Counted from the first letter of the stretch, positions 50,814 to 60,011 are shown. The stretch: DNA of 64,000 nucleotides from Mycolicibacterium cosmeticum (GCF_000613185.1 NZ_CCBB010000003.1:2046001-2110000), one strand, 5' to 3'. Translations and numbers: made by a program. The notes: generated by a model from the sequence alone, not told the origin.

Positions 50814-53102
50814 TCAGTCCTCCTTGCGGATCAGCTTGCCCAGCGCCACCCGGTCGGCGGTCAGTAATTCGTCGATCCTGGGCTGGTTGACATCGGCGAC
50901 GATGATCTCGCCGACCTCCTGATAGACGTTGCTGAAGATGCCGTGCTTCTTCATCTTCTCGGTCTGGTACACGTTGTCGTCGGTGGGCGTCACGTAGTAG
51001 ACGATCTCCGGCTTGAACCGGTGGATCAGCCACAGGTGGATGACATCCATCAGGCGCTTCTTGCGCAGCTTCTCGGCGTAGGTGTTCTGGTCGCGGACGG
51101 TCAGGATGTTGCGGCCGTGCCGATCCTTGATCGGGTCGACCACGACGTCGGCCAGCTTGTCGTCGCCGTCGCCGTAGATGCCGAGCTCCAGCACATCGGA
51201 CCCGGCCCGGCGCGGGCGCAACTGCACGCGCAGCGTCTCGCCGAGCTGATAGTGCTCGCCCCACAGCGCCAGCCATTCCTCCAACAGCTTCTTGGGCACC
51301 TCTGTCTGCACCAGATGCTGATGCTGGGTGGAACCCTTACCCATCGATTTGGTGGTGGCCGTGCGTCCCGACGACGCGGCCAGCGCGGCATCGCTGCGCG
51401 GGCCGCCGACCAGTGTCTGCGGTGTGCGGTAAGGAGATTCGACCAGTCGCATCTTGCGCTGCAACCGGGCCAGCGCCAGCATGCCGTCCTGGCGCAACGC
51501 CGTCGCGAACTCTTCGGCGGCCACACCGTCGATCTGGTGGCCGCCGTAGGTCATGAAGTTGAAGACGAACCCCATCTTGCCGAGTTCCTCGGGGAAGGCC
51601 CGCATTTCGTCATCGGTCATGCCGGTGGTGTCCCAGTTGAACGACGGCGAGAGGTTGTAGGCCAGCATCTTGTCCGGATACACCGCATGGACGGCGGTGG
51701 CGAACTCGCGGGCATCGGCCAGGTCGGCGGTCTTGGTCTCCATCCACAGGATGTCGGCGAACGGGGCGGCGGCCAGCGACTTGGCGATCGCGTACGGGAT
51801 GCCACCCCGGATCTGGAAATATCCCTCCGGCGTCTTCACCCGTTCCGGGTCCCACGCGACGTCGGCGCCCAGTTCCTTGGCCTTCTCCCGGGCCGAGTAC
51901 AACGACGCGGTCTTGGCGAACTTGCGCCATTCCTTGGCACTGGTGGCCGGCGGCTCGCCCTCACGCTCGCGGAACTCCAGCAGGTCGGCGACCGCGTCAC
52001 CGTAGGTCTGCAACCCGGCGTCGTCCTGCCAGGCGTCGACGAACGCGGACTCGACCCCGTCGAACAGCTTGTCCAGCGACTGCCGGGGGTTGTCCTTCCA
52101 CGATGCCGCGGCATCGGCCACCAACCGCAGGATCCCGTGCTGGTCCAGCCAGGCCTCGGCCGTGGCGTACTCGCCGTCGGGCAGCGCATACAGCTTGTGC
52201 CCGTTGAGCTCGGTGACACCCAGGTCGAAGAACCGCCGCGTCATCGCCAGGAAACAGGACTTGTAGGACGGGATGCGCAGATTGGTGGCACCCAGCAGGA
52301 AGGGCTGGTCCCGCTCGTCGGCGCGGCTGTCGATCAGGTTGGCCGCCTCGGCGTCGGTGCGGGCCACGATGATGCCGGGCACCCGCATGATGTCGAGCTG
52401 GAACCGGGCGGTGTTGAGCCGCTTGATCTGCTCGTCGGACGGCACCAGCACCTTGCCGCCCTGGTGACCGCATTTCTTGGTGCCCGGACGCTGGTCCTCG
52501 ATGTGGTAGCCCGGCACACCGGCCTCGACGAAGCGCCGGATCAGATTGCGCACGTGCGGATCACCGCCGTGGCCGGTGTCGGCGTCGGCGATGATGAACG
52601 GCCGGTAGTCCACCGGCGGGGTCGCGGCCCGTTGCTCCTCCGTCATCTGCAGCCGCAGGTACTGCTGGTTGCGGTCGGCGGTCAGCAGCGCGCGCACCAG
52701 GCCCGCCGCCTCGTCCGGCACCTGACTCAGCGGATAGCTGGCCAGGTCCGGACCGGGATCCTCACTGATGGAGCCCTTGGCCGAGGTCGCCCAGCCGCCC
52801 AGGTAGATGCCCTTGATGCCCATCCGCTTCATCACCACCGCCTGGCCGGGCGAATAGGGGCCGAAGGTGGTGATGCTCTTCTTCTGCGCGAACAGCTCGC
52901 GCAGCAGCGGGTAGAACGCGGTGGCCGCCTCCCGCGCCACGGGGTAGTCCGAGGGGATCGTGCCGCGTTGCTCGGCGACCTGCCGGGCCGAGTACAGCCG
53001 GGTGATGCCCTCGAACCGTCCGCTGTCGAAATAAGCCTGGGTGGCCGCGACGTCGTCGTCGAAAGCCGAGGTGGAAGTGACGTTGTTTTCGATCGCGGTC
53101 AT
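50814..53102 (-). CDS. aceA: Isocitrate lyase, long ICL2 type
   Basis: A 762-aa enzyme cleaving isocitrate to glyoxylate and succinate in the glyoxylate shunt, and in mycobacteria also serving as 2-methylisocitrate lyase. The catalytic KKCGHQGGK loop is at about residues 208-216. Mg-binding and substrate residues are in [15 protein letters not shown] and YHIEDQRPG. The ~760-aa length with an extra middle helical domain and a C-terminal regulatory region is the ICL2/AceA form (compare about 430 aa for ICL1). GAGGAG lies 8 nt before the ATG. It is a single-gene unit, needed for growth on fatty acids or acetate. Confidence 0.96.
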   Translation of the reverse strand: MTAIENNVTSTSAFDDDVAATQAYFDSGRFEGITRLYSARQVAEQRGTIPSDYPVAREAATAFYPLLRELFAQKKSITTFGPYSPGQAVVMKRMGIKGIYLGGWATSAKGSISEDPGPDLASYPLSQVPDEAAGLVRALLTADRNQQYLRLQMTEEQRAATPPVDYRPFIIADADTGHGGDPHVRNLIRRFVEAGVPGYHIEDQRPGTKKCGHQGGKVLVPSDEQIKRLNTARFQLDIMRVPGIIVARTDAEAANLIDSRADERDQPFLLGATNLRIPSYKSCFLAMTRRFFDLGVTELNGHKLYALPDGEYATAEAWLDQHGILRLVADAAASWKDNPRQSLDKLFDGVESAFVDAWQDDAGLQTYGDAVADLLEFREREGEPPATSAKEWRKFAKTASLYSAREKAKELGADVAWDPERVKTPEGYFQIRGGIPYAIAKSLAAAPFADILWMETKTADLADAREFATAVHAVYPDKMLAYNLSPSFNWDTTGMTDDEMRAFPEELGKMGFVFNFMTYGGHQIDGVAAEEFATALRQDGMLALARLQRKMRLVESPYRTPQTLVGGPRSDAALAASSGRTATTKSMGKGSTQHQHLVQTEVPKKLLEEWLALWGEHYQLGETLRVQLRPRRAGSDVLELGIYGDGDDKLADVVVDPIKDRHGRNILTVRDQNTYAEKLRKKRLMDVIHLWLIHRFKPEIVYYVTPTDDNVYQTEKMKKHGIFSNVYQEVGEIIVADVNQPRIDELLTADRVALGKLIRKED

Positions 53103-53184
53103 GTCAAGCGCTCCTCGTCGAGCTCGGGTCCGGTTCCATCATTGCCGCCGTGGCAGGCGGTGACACCCCGTTCGCTGAAATCAT

Positions 53185-53433
53185 TCACCGCCAATCGCGG
53201 AACGCGGCCAGCAGCTTGTCCCGGAAAGCGGGGTCCAGGGTTTCCGGGTCCGCCTTGCCGAGCGTGTCCAGCGTGTCGATGGTGCCACGCAACTGCTGCA
53301 GATAATTCTCGCAGCCGTCACAGTCGAGCAGATGGGCGTCGAAACGCGCACGGGTGTCCAGATCGAGTGCGCCGTCGAGATACGCGGTGACGAGCTCGAC
53401 GAGCTCATGGCAGTCCATCGCGTCGTCTGTCAT
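53185..53433 (-). CDS. Zinc-binding anti-sigma factor (ZAS type)
   Basis: An 82-aa protein: CHELVELVTAYLDGALD, then the zinc motif H-x3-C-x2-C (HLLDCDGC), then a helix (YLQQLRGTIDTLDTLG). There is no TM segment, so it acts in the cytoplasm. Its ATG at 53433 overlaps the sigma-factor stop (ATGA). It presumably holds the adjacent ECF sigma inactive until a redox or other signal releases zinc. That mechanism is known for RsrA-like ZAS proteins. Confidence 0.9.
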   Translation of the reverse strand: MTDDAMDCHELVELVTAYLDGALDLDTRARFDAHLLDCDGCENYLQQLRGTIDTLDTLGKADPETLDPAFRDKLLAAFRDWR

Positions 53434-54065
53434 GACGCCTCCTTCAGATAGTCCTCGAGTGCTTGTCGGACGGCGGCCCGGCCCCGGTGCAGCAGCACCC
53501 GTTGATTGGCGACGGTGATGTCGAGCAGCTCGCACACCTCGGTACTGTCCATGCCCAGCACATCGCGCAGTGTGACCACCTCGCGCTGACGAGCCGGCAA
53601 TTTGTCCAGTTCGCGGCGGGTCACCGCCAGCAGTTCGGTGGCCAGCACCGAGCCCTCGGGGGTGTCCGGAAACGGCAGCGGCGCGGCATCGTCGCGCCAG
53701 TGACCGGGCCAGCGCTCGCCGGCGGCGCGGAACCGGGCAGGATCCACCGTCGGGCCGGCGAAGGCCAGGACGGCGACATCGGCGTCGCGACGCTCCCGCA
53801 GTCCCCGCGATTTGGCGGTGTTCACCAGCACCGTGAAGAGCCAGGTGCGCAGCGACGATCGGCCCTCGAATCCGTCGATGCCCTTCACCAGCGCGATCCA
53901 GGTCTCCTGGACCACCTCCTCGGCGATCTCGCGGTTGGGCACATAGCCACGGGCGACGCGCAGCATCGCCGGGGTGTGCCGGTCGACGAGATGGGCGAAG
54001 GCCGCCTCGTCGCCGCCGCGCAGGGCAGCGACGAGGGCGGCTTCCTCCGGGGCCGATGTGGTCAC
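53430..54065 (-). CDS. ECF sigma factor
   Basis: A 211-aa sigma-70 family protein. Region 2 is LVDRHTPAMLRVARGYVPNREIAEEVVQETWIALVKGI with GRSSLRTWLFTVLVNTAKSR. Region 4 is LDKLPARQREVVTLRDVLGMDSTEVCELLDITVANQRVLLHRGR. The start is a GTG at 54065 whose last bases overlap the TGA of the RclC-like gene. It lies between that gene and the anti-sigma gene in one operon. It probably directs a stress regulon including its own promoter upstream of 54550. Confidence 0.92.
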   Translation of the reverse strand: MTTSAPEEAALVAALRGGDEAAFAHLVDRHTPAMLRVARGYVPNREIAEEVVQETWIALVKGIDGFEGRSSLRTWLFTVLVNTAKSRGLRERRDADVAVLAFAGPTVDPARFRAAGERWPGHWRDDAAPLPFPDTPEGSVLATELLAVTRRELDKLPARQREVVTLRDVLGMDSTEVCELLDITVANQRVLLHRGRAAVRQALEDYLKEAS

Positions 54066-54550
54066 TGGGATCGAAGTGTAGCCGCCATCGCGTCGGCCAG
54101 CGTCCATGCCGAAACACCGATCAGCACAACATCTTTGATCAGGAACTGGCCCGTCATCGACAGTAGTGGGAAGCCCCCGGCGGACGCTTCGCCGATTCCG
54201 GGCGTGGTGAACAGGAAGCTGATCGTGGCGACGAAAAGGCCGATGGCCAGCACGCTGCCGACCGCCGAGACCCGCGGCCACCATGGCTTCACCGCCAACA
54301 GCACCGCGGTGGCAACCTCCAGGACGCCCAGCAGGGTGGCGAAGGTGGGCACCGAGAAGATGCCGTACAGCCAGCTCATCAGCGGACTGTTCGCCACCAG
54401 GGGCTCGATGCCATGGGCTTCGTAATCGGTGAACTTGAGCAGTCCGATCCACCCGATCACCAGCACCAGCCCGTACCTGAGCAGGACACTGCTGATGGTG
54501 GAAAGAGTGGATCCGGCCCTGGCGAGCCGGGCTTCCTGCAAGACGGTCAT
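54062..54550 (-). CDS. DUF417/RclC (YkgB)-like membrane protein
   Basis: A 162-aa protein with four TM helices. LRYGLVLVIGWIGLLKFTDYEAHGIEPLVANSPLMSWLYG is the diagnostic DUF417 block. GGFPLLSMTGQFLIKDVVLIGVSAW ends the protein. AAAGGAG lies 6 nt before the ATG at 54550. E. coli RclC is tied to reactive-chlorine resistance. Here the gene leads an operon with an ECF sigma and ZAS anti-sigma, implying an oxidant-response module. The biochemical role of DUF417 is not settled. Confidence 0.88.
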   Translation of the reverse strand: MTVLQEARLARAGSTLSTISSVLLRYGLVLVIGWIGLLKFTDYEAHGIEPLVANSPLMSWLYGIFSVPTFATLLGVLEVATAVLLAVKPWWPRVSAVGSVLAIGLFVATISFLFTTPGIGEASAGGFPLLSMTGQFLIKDVVLIGVSAWTLADAMAATLRSQ

Positions 54551-54629
54551 ATCGGGCTCCTTTGCGCTCCGGTCGAGACGGTGACGCAAAGGGAGTGTGC
54601 CGGCGAGCCGCAGGCGTTACACGCGGCCG

Positions 54630-55994
54630 CTAACTGGCCCTGGACTGCCGGGCCGGCTCGGCCAGACCGAGATGGTCGCGCAGGGTGGCACCGGCATAAT
54701 CGGCGCGGAACACCCCGCGCTCCTGCAACAGCGGCACCACCTTGTCGACGAACGGGTCCAGCCCGCTCGGCGTGACGTGGGGAACCAGGATGAACCCGTC
54801 GCTCGCATCGGATTGCACCAGGTGGTTGATCGATTCGGCCACGGTGGCCGGTGATCCGACGAAGTTCTGCCGACCGGTCACCTCGACGATGAGCTCGCGC
54901 GTGGTGAGGTTCTCGGCCTCGGCCTTGGCTCGCCACTCGTTGGCGACGGCGATCGGGTCCCGGTGCATGCGTACGCTCGCCCGCCCCTTGGCGATGGTGT
55001 TCTCCCCGACGATGGGATCCACCGTCGGCAGCGGGCCATCCGGGTCATGGTCGGACAGGTCCCGATTCCACAGCTGTTCAAGGAATTTGATCGCCGTCGC
55101 GGGGGACACCTGCGCCAGGCGCACCTCATGGGCGATATCGGCGGCTTCGGCGTCGGTGTCACCGAGCACGAAGGTCGCCGCGGGCAGGATCAGCAACTGA
55201 TCGTGGCGCCGCCCGTATTTGGCCAGCCGGCCCTTCACGTCGGCGTAGAACGCCTGCCCGTCGGCCAGGGTGCCGTGCCGGGAGAAGATGGCGTCGGCGG
55301 CGGCCGCCGCGAACTCGCGGCCGTGGTCGGAGTCGCCGGCCTGGAAGATCACCGGGCGGCCCTGCGGGCTGCGCGGCACGTTGAACCGGCCGCCGATGTC
55401 GAAATGCTGGTCGTGATAGGAGAACGCGCCGGCCTGCGGATCGGACAGGAACACCCCGCGTTGCTTGTCGGCGACGATCTCGTCGCCGCGCCAGGAGTCG
55501 AAGAGGGTGTGCGCCGCCCGCAGGAAGCTCTCGGCCCGGGAGTACCGCTGGTCCTCGGCAAGGTACCCGCCGCGCCGGAAGTTCTCGCCGGTGAACGCAT
55601 CCCACGACGTGACGACGTTCCACGCGGCGCGGCCGTCGGACAGGTGGTCCAGTGAGGCGAATTGCCGCGCCACCTCATAGGGTTCGTTGAAGGTCGAGTT
55701 GATGGTGCCGGTCAGCCCGAGCCGGTCGGTGACCGCGGCCAGGGCGGCCAGCACGGTGAAGGTGTCCGGCCGGCCCACGACATCGAGGTCGTAGATCAGT
55801 CCGTTCTGTTCACGCAGCCGCAAACCCTCGGCCAGGAACATGAAGTCGAACTTGCCGCGTTCGGCGGTCTGCGCGAAATGCACGAACGAGCTGAACTCGA
55901 TGTGGCTGCCCGACGCCGGGTCGCTCCACACCGTGGTGTTGTTGACGCCGGGGAAGTGGGCGGCCAGGTGAATCTGCTTGACGGGCTTGCTCAT
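54630..55994 (-). CDS. LLM-class flavin monooxygenase (NtaA/SnaA/DszA type)
   Basis: A 454-aa protein. KQIHLAAHFPGVNNTTVWSDP, RGKFDFMFLAEGLRLRE, SLDHLSDGRAAWNVVTSWD, and PVIFQAGDSDHGREFAAAAADAIFS are signature blocks of FMNH2-dependent monooxygenases for xenobiotic or sulfur/nitrogen compounds. AGGAG precedes the ATG, which overlaps the stop of the upstream LLM gene (ATGA). A much longer in-frame reading to 56264 only extends through that neighbour. No flavin reductase gene is adjacent. Confidence 0.92.
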   Translation of the reverse strand: MSKPVKQIHLAAHFPGVNNTTVWSDPASGSHIEFSSFVHFAQTAERGKFDFMFLAEGLRLREQNGLIYDLDVVGRPDTFTVLAALAAVTDRLGLTGTINSTFNEPYEVARQFASLDHLSDGRAAWNVVTSWDAFTGENFRRGGYLAEDQRYSRAESFLRAAHTLFDSWRGDEIVADKQRGVFLSDPQAGAFSYHDQHFDIGGRFNVPRSPQGRPVIFQAGDSDHGREFAAAAADAIFSRHGTLADGQAFYADVKGRLAKYGRRHDQLLILPAATFVLGDTDAEAADIAHEVRLAQVSPATAIKFLEQLWNRDLSDHDPDGPLPTVDPIVGENTIAKGRASVRMHRDPIAVANEWRAKAEAENLTTRELIVEVTGRQNFVGSPATVAESINHLVQSDASDGFILVPHVTPSGLDPFVDKVVPLLQERGVFRADYAGATLRDHLGLAEPARQSRAS

Positions 55995-57157
55995 CGGGCA
56001 ACTCCTGCGTACCGGTTGGTGGGGCGGGGCAGACCGAGCAGGTCGCGCAGCGTGCCGCCGGGATGCTGGGCGCGCAACGCCCCGCGGCGGCGCAGTTCGG
56101 GTACCAACGCGCCGGTGATCTGCTCCAGGTCGTGCGGCAGGGTGGCCGGGCGCAGCCGGAAGCCGACCGCTCCGGCCGCATGCCAGTGCTGCAGCAGGTC
56201 GGCCAGCTCCACCGGGGTGCCCACGAACACCTCTGCGTCGCTGCGGTATTCGGCGCCCAGCCACTCGTCGAGGCGGGCCTTACGGGCGCGCGCCGCCGCG
56301 GTGGTGTCGGCGAGGAACACCACGAGGTCGGCGAACACCCGCACCGCGGGCAACCCGGACGGCCGCTGGGCGGCGATGGTGTCAACCAGCGCGGTGGTCT
56401 CCTCGGCGGTGTGTGGGGTGACGAATCCGATATCGGCGCCACCGGCGATGAGCCGGTACACCGGGTCGACGTGCCCGAGGGCGGCGACGATGGGCTGACC
56501 CTGCGGTGGGCGTGGGGTGATCGACGGCCCCCGCACCGAGAAATGTGCGCCCTCGAAGTCGATGTAGTGCAGTTTGTTCCGGTCGATGAACCGCCCGGTG
56601 GCGACGTCACGGATTTCGGCGTCGTCCTCCCAGCTGTCCCAGAGCCGCCGGAGCACCTCGATATAGTCGGCGGCCTCACCGATCAGGTCCTCGGTGACGA
56701 GGGATTCGGGTATCACTCGGCGGCCGAAATGCCCGGCCGCCTCGGGGCTGGCCGAGACCTGGACGCGCACACCCGCCCGCCCCGAGCTGACGTAGTCCAG
56801 GGTGGCGATGGCCTTGGACAGGTGGAACGGCTCGGTGTGGGTGGCGATGACGGTGGGGATCAGGCCGATATGACGGGTGGTCGGGGCGACGCGGGCGGCG
56901 ATGAGCACCGCGTCGCACCGACCGCGGACCCGGTCGGTGCGCTCATCGGCCCGCCAGGGATGGTCGGACTGCAGGGCCAGCCCGTCCTCGATGGTCACCA
57001 GGTCCAGCAGACCCCGTTCGGCGGTGCCGACCAGGTCGGCCCAGTACCCGGCGGTCAGCAGGTCGTCGGGGCGGGCGTCCGGTTCGCGCCACGCCGCCGG
57101 GTGCCATCCGGTGCCGTCCAGGGCGACGGCCAGGTGGATGAAGTCGGGATCAGCCAC
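55991..57157 (-). CDS. LLM-class flavin-dependent oxidoreductase
   Basis: A 388-aa protein: FIHLAVALDGTGWHPAAWRE, AERGLLDLVTIEDGLALQSD, LDYVSSGRAGVRVQVSAS, and GQPIVAALGHVDPVYRLIAGGADIGFV. It is paralogous in fold to the next LLM gene but divergent in sequence. The start is a GTG at 57157 (VADPDF); the longer frame lacks family-like sequence. The two LLM genes are coupled and likely act on one pathway or substrate class, such as an organosulfur compound or chelating amine. That guess rests only on family. Confidence 0.87.
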   Translation of the reverse strand: MADPDFIHLAVALDGTGWHPAAWREPDARPDDLLTAGYWADLVGTAERGLLDLVTIEDGLALQSDHPWRADERTDRVRGRCDAVLIAARVAPTTRHIGLIPTVIATHTEPFHLSKAIATLDYVSSGRAGVRVQVSASPEAAGHFGRRVIPESLVTEDLIGEAADYIEVLRRLWDSWEDDAEIRDVATGRFIDRNKLHYIDFEGAHFSVRGPSITPRPPQGQPIVAALGHVDPVYRLIAGGADIGFVTPHTAEETTALVDTIAAQRPSGLPAVRVFADLVVFLADTTAAARARKARLDEWLGAEYRSDAEVFVGTPVELADLLQHWHAAGAVGFRLRPATLPHDLEQITGALVPELRRRGALRAQHPGGTLRDLLGLPRPTNRYAGVAR

Positions 57158-57297
57158 GGGCAGTATCTCGCTTTCCTCGTTGTCACCGACAACGCATGCT
57201 CCGGGGTGACCATTCCGGGGCGGGACCGCCGGCCCGTCCAGTGTCCGGCGTTGTCCTGTGGGTTCAAGAGATCGGCGCACGGTGATGCCAAGGCGGA

Positions 57298-57663
57298 TCA
57301 GTCCGGGGTATCCGCTGCCGCGGCGATCACCTGGTCCAGTACCTCGCGGGAGGCGGCCAGCTCGCGGATGCTGCGATCCAGCCGGTCGCGTTCGGCATGC
57401 AGGGCGGCGATCAGGCGCGGGGTCGCTCCGGGTGCCGGGCCGCCATCGGTGTCGCGCATACACGGCAACAGCCCAGCGATGGTGGCGCTGCGCAGGCCCG
57501 CGGCGAACAACTCCTGGATGTGGATCACCCGGTCGACGGCCCGCTCGGGGTAGTCGCGTTGTCCGCTCGGCGTCCTCGCGGACACCAACAGGCCCTGTTG
57601 CTCGTAGTAGCGCAGCGATCGCTCGCTGACCCCGGTGCGCCGCGCCAGCTCACCAATCCGCAT
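57298..57663 (-). CDS. MerR-family transcriptional regulator
   Basis: A 121-aa protein. The HTH is MRIGELARRTGVSERSLRYYEQQGLL followed by RDYPERAVDRVIHIQELFAAGL. A coiled dimerisation helix (LHAERDRLDRSIRELAASREVLDQV) follows. The effector part has a single Cys (PCMRDTDGG), unlike metal sensors with paired Cys. TATAAC 6 nt before the ATG suggests a leaderless mRNA. It is divergent from the deacetylase gene across a perfect palindrome and should activate that gene. Confidence 0.92.
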   Translation of the reverse strand: MRIGELARRTGVSERSLRYYEQQGLLVSARTPSGQRDYPERAVDRVIHIQELFAAGLRSATIAGLLPCMRDTDGGPAPGATPRLIAALHAERDRLDRSIRELAASREVLDQVIAAAADTPD

Positions 57664-57685
57664 GGGGCCGTTATACCGAATCGGC

Positions 57686-57723
57686 TTGCCCCTGACACCG
57701 GTGTCAGCTCCTACCGTGCCGTC
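57686..57723 (+). promoter_or_regulatory. MerR-type promoter of the deacetylase gene
   Basis: A perfect palindrome CTGACACCGGTGTCAG (57692-57707) lies inside a 20-bp spacer between TTGCCC (57686-57691) and TACCGT (57712-57717). Over-long spacers holding a dyad are the mark of MerR-activated promoters. The ATG follows the -10 box by 6 nt, so the transcript is probably leaderless. Confidence 0.65.
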
Positions 57724-58584
57724 ATGACCACAGTTCCCTATACGCACCGTCCCATCACCGACCGGCCACCCCTGACCTGGCCGGGTGGCGCCCGGGTGGC
57801 GGTGTACATCGGCCTCAACATCGAGTATTTCCACCCGGGCCAGGCGTCCACCAGCATCTGGCCGGGAACCGCCGACCTGAACCCCGACCCGTTGAACCAC
57901 GGCTGGCGCGACTACGGAGTTCGGGTGGGCATCTGGCGCACCATCGAGGCGCTGGACCGGCACGGGGTGCGTGCCAGCGCCCTGCTCAATTCCGATGTGG
58001 TGGCACACCACCCCGAGATCGTCGCCGCGGGCGTGCAACGCGACTGGGCCTGGCTGGCGCACGGGCGGACCAACTCGGCGTTGCACACCGGGCTTGCCGT
58101 CGACGAGGAACGGCAGCTGCTGAGCGAGATCACCGGCGCCATCGTCGAGGCCACCGGACGACAACCACTCGGCTGGATGGGGCCGGGTCTGACCGAAACG
58201 CAGCACACGCCGGGATTGCTGGCCGAACTGGGGTACCGCTACGTACTCGACTGGACCAACGACGACCAGCCCTACCCGCTGACCGTGCCCGGCATGCTGA
58301 GCGTGCCTTATTCGGTGGAGCTCAATGATCTGCTCATCTTCGGAAAAGGGTTCACCGGAGCGGAATTCGTGCAGATGGTGATCGACCAGTACCAGCAGTT
58401 GCACGCCGACGCCGCACATGGCAGCGGCCGGGTCCTGGCGCTGGCCTTACATCCGTTCGTCATCGGCCAGGCCTTCCGGCACAGGTACCTGGACCGGGCC
58501 CTGGAATTCCTGGCCGGCGCACCCGACGTGTGGTTGACCACCAGTGATGAGATCGCCGCGCACTATGTGGAGCAGCGCGGGTGA
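57724..58584 (+). CDS. Polysaccharide-deacetylase-family (NodB/PuuE-like) hydrolase
   Basis: A 286-aa protein with no signal peptide. GGARVAVYIGLNIEYF, GWRDYGVRVGIWRTIEALDRHGVRASALLNSDVV, GWMGPGLTETQHTPGLLAELGYRYVLDW and LALHPFVIGQAFR match the cytoplasmic branch that includes allantoinase PuuE. The canonical first Asp of the NodB motif is replaced (LNIEYF has Glu). It probably cleaves an amide in a small molecule rather than cell-wall glycan. It is controlled by the divergent MerR regulator. Confidence 0.86.
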   Translation: MTTVPYTHRPITDRPPLTWPGGARVAVYIGLNIEYFHPGQASTSIWPGTADLNPDPLNHGWRDYGVRVGIWRTIEALDRHGVRASALLNSDVVAHHPEIVAAGVQRDWAWLAHGRTNSALHTGLAVDEERQLLSEITGAIVEATGRQPLGWMGPGLTETQHTPGLLAELGYRYVLDWTNDDQPYPLTVPGMLSVPYSVELNDLLIFGKGFTGAEFVQMVIDQYQQLHADAAHGSGRVLALALHPFVIGQAFRHRYLDRALEFLAGAPDVWLTTSDEIAAHYVEQRG

Positions 58585-58585
58585 G

Positions 58586-59182
58586 TCACGCCGGGGGAGC
58601 GATGCCGAGACCGCCGCACAGACACAAGAACGCCGTCGCGAACGGGCTGTCGGCGGTCGCGGCCCGCACCTGCGGCCAATCCACCGCTTCCCGGACCGCG
58701 CGCACCCCAGGCAGCAGCGCGCCGAAATCGCAGTTGTGTTCGTCGAACGCGCGCAGTTTGTGGGTGATCACGCACGTCGGGGTGAGGACGGGCATCGGGA
58801 TGGCCAGCACATCGCGGACCTCGGCGTGCCGTAGCGCCGCGGCGGTGACCGGGACCCGGTTGATGCGGAACAGCACATCCACCAAAACCTCCGCGGTGGT
58901 GTCCCGGAACGCTTTGAACAGCCAATCCTCGGGGCACGGCAGCAACTGGAAGCCGGCCGCCCGGAGCGTTGCGGCGGCCGCGTCCACGTCCGACTCGGCC
59001 ACCACGAAATCGACGTCGTGGACCGGCTCCGGCCCGCCGTACACCCACAGCGCGTAGCTGCCGGCCAGGGCGAACTCGGGGCCGTCACGCTTGAGCGCCG
59101 CTGCGGCGTGCCGCAGCGATTCCCGCAACGCGTCGTGTCTGGCGCCGAGCGCGCTGTCGTGGGTGTGGTTGTGCTCGCTCAT
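58586..59182 (-). CDS. Nucleotidyltransferase-fold protein
   Basis: A 198-aa protein. FALAGSYALWVYGG with HDVDFVV (the D-x-D metal pair after a GS motif) is the minimal nucleotidyltransferase fold. Further conserved blocks are EVLVDVLFRI and PTCVITHKLRAFDEH. The start is the ATG of MSEHNHTH (59182); M59221 would overlap the divergent gene. AbiEii toxins and aminoglycoside nucleotidyltransferases share the fold. No antitoxin partner lies beside it, so I leave the function open. Confidence 0.75.
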   Translation of the reverse strand: MSEHNHTHDSALGARHDALRESLRHAAAALKRDGPEFALAGSYALWVYGGPEPVHDVDFVVAESDVDAAAATLRAAGFQLLPCPEDWLFKAFRDTTAEVLVDVLFRINRVPVTAAALRHAEVRDVLAIPMPVLTPTCVITHKLRAFDEHNCDFGALLPGVRAVREAVDWPQVRAATADSPFATAFLCLCGGLGIAPPA

Positions 59183-59198
59183 TGGGTATGGAGTACCC
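59183..59198. promoter_or_regulatory. 16-bp divergent intergenic region with inverted repeat
   Basis: The two start codons are only 16 bp apart. The gap and adjoining base form TGGGTA-N5-TACCCA (59183-59199), an exact inverted repeat. Neither gene has a ribosome site, so both mRNAs may be leaderless with promoters inside each other's coding region. Confidence 0.35.
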
Positions 59199-60011
59199 AT
59201 GCGGGTTGCCACTTTCAACATTCTTCACGGCCGGAGCCCCGGCGACGGGGTGGACATCGACACGTTCGCCGACTGCATCCGCACCCTGGACGCCGATCTG
59301 CTGGCGCTCCAGGAGGTCGACGTCCATCAACCCAGATCGGGCAGTGTGGACCTGACGGCCGTTGCCGCCGACGCCATGGGCGCGGTGGCGCAGCGGTTCG
59401 CGGCCACCATCTCCGGCACGCCGGGCGCGGTCTGGGCGGCCGCTACGGGGGCCGAGCAGCCGGGCACGACCGCCTACGGTGTGGCACTGCTGTCCCGTTA
59501 TCCGGTGCGCGACTGGCATGTCGTCTATCTGCCGCGGATCCCGTTCACCTTTCCGATGTACCTGCCGGGACCCAACCGGGTGATGATGGTCGACGAGGAG
59601 CCGCGGGCCGCACTGGCCGGATGTTTCGACACCCCGATGGGGACGTTCACCGTGGCCAGCACCCACCTGAGCTTCGTTCCCGGCTGGAATCGCTATCAGC
59701 TGCGCCGGCTGTCGCGCGACCTCTCGGCGTTTCCCGGGCCGCGAATGTTGTTGGGGGACCTCAATCTCACCGGCGCCGCGGCACGCCGGTGGTCCGGCTT
59801 GCGGTCACTGGTGTCCGCGTGCACGTTCCCGGCTCATCAGCCGGCCCGGCAGCTCGACCACCTGCTGACCGATCACCCGCGACTGCAGGCCCGCCACTGT
59901 GCCACACCAGAATTGGCCATCTCGGATCACCGCCCGCTGGTGGCCGACGTCGAACTGGCCGCCGAACCGTCCCCGTGCGCAGCACGAGAAATCACCGAAG
60001 GAGAATGCTGA
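59199..60011 (+). CDS. Endonuclease/exonuclease/phosphatase (EEP) family protein
   Basis: A 270-aa protein: RVATFNILHG (metal Asn), LLALQEVDVHQPRSG (metal Glu), THLSFVPGWNRYQL (His), LLGDLNLTG (Asp/Asn) and ISDHRPLVADV (final Asp-His). All EEP catalytic motifs are intact. There is no signal peptide. The superfamily includes DNases, phosphodiesterases and lipid phosphatases, so the substrate is open. It is followed at once by a small acidic-protein gene that it probably co-expresses. Confidence 0.9.
   Translation: MRVATFNILHGRSPGDGVDIDTFADCIRTLDADLLALQEVDVHQPRSGSVDLTAVAADAMGAVAQRFAATISGTPGAVWAAATGAEQPGTTAYGVALLSRYPVRDWHVVYLPRIPFTFPMYLPGPNRVMMVDEEPRAALAGCFDTPMGTFTVASTHLSFVPGWNRYQLRRLSRDLSAFPGPRMLLGDLNLTGAAARRWSGLRSLVSACTFPAHQPARQLDHLLTDHPRLQARHCATPELAISDHRPLVADVELAAEPSPCAAREITEGEC

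Noticed and set aside
50943..53390. 815-codon plus-strand open frame opposite aceA
   Set aside because: Antisense shadow of isocitrate lyase; repetitive Val/Gly/Arg/His content, no motifs.
54630..56264. N-terminal extension of the LLM monooxygenase to 544 residues
   Set aside because: The extra sequence lies in another frame of the upstream LLM gene; the family start and ribosome site are at 55994.
58586..59182. AbiEii-type toxin of a toxin-antitoxin system
   Set aside because: Only the general nucleotidyltransferase fold is visible and there is no AbiEi-like antitoxin gene beside it.
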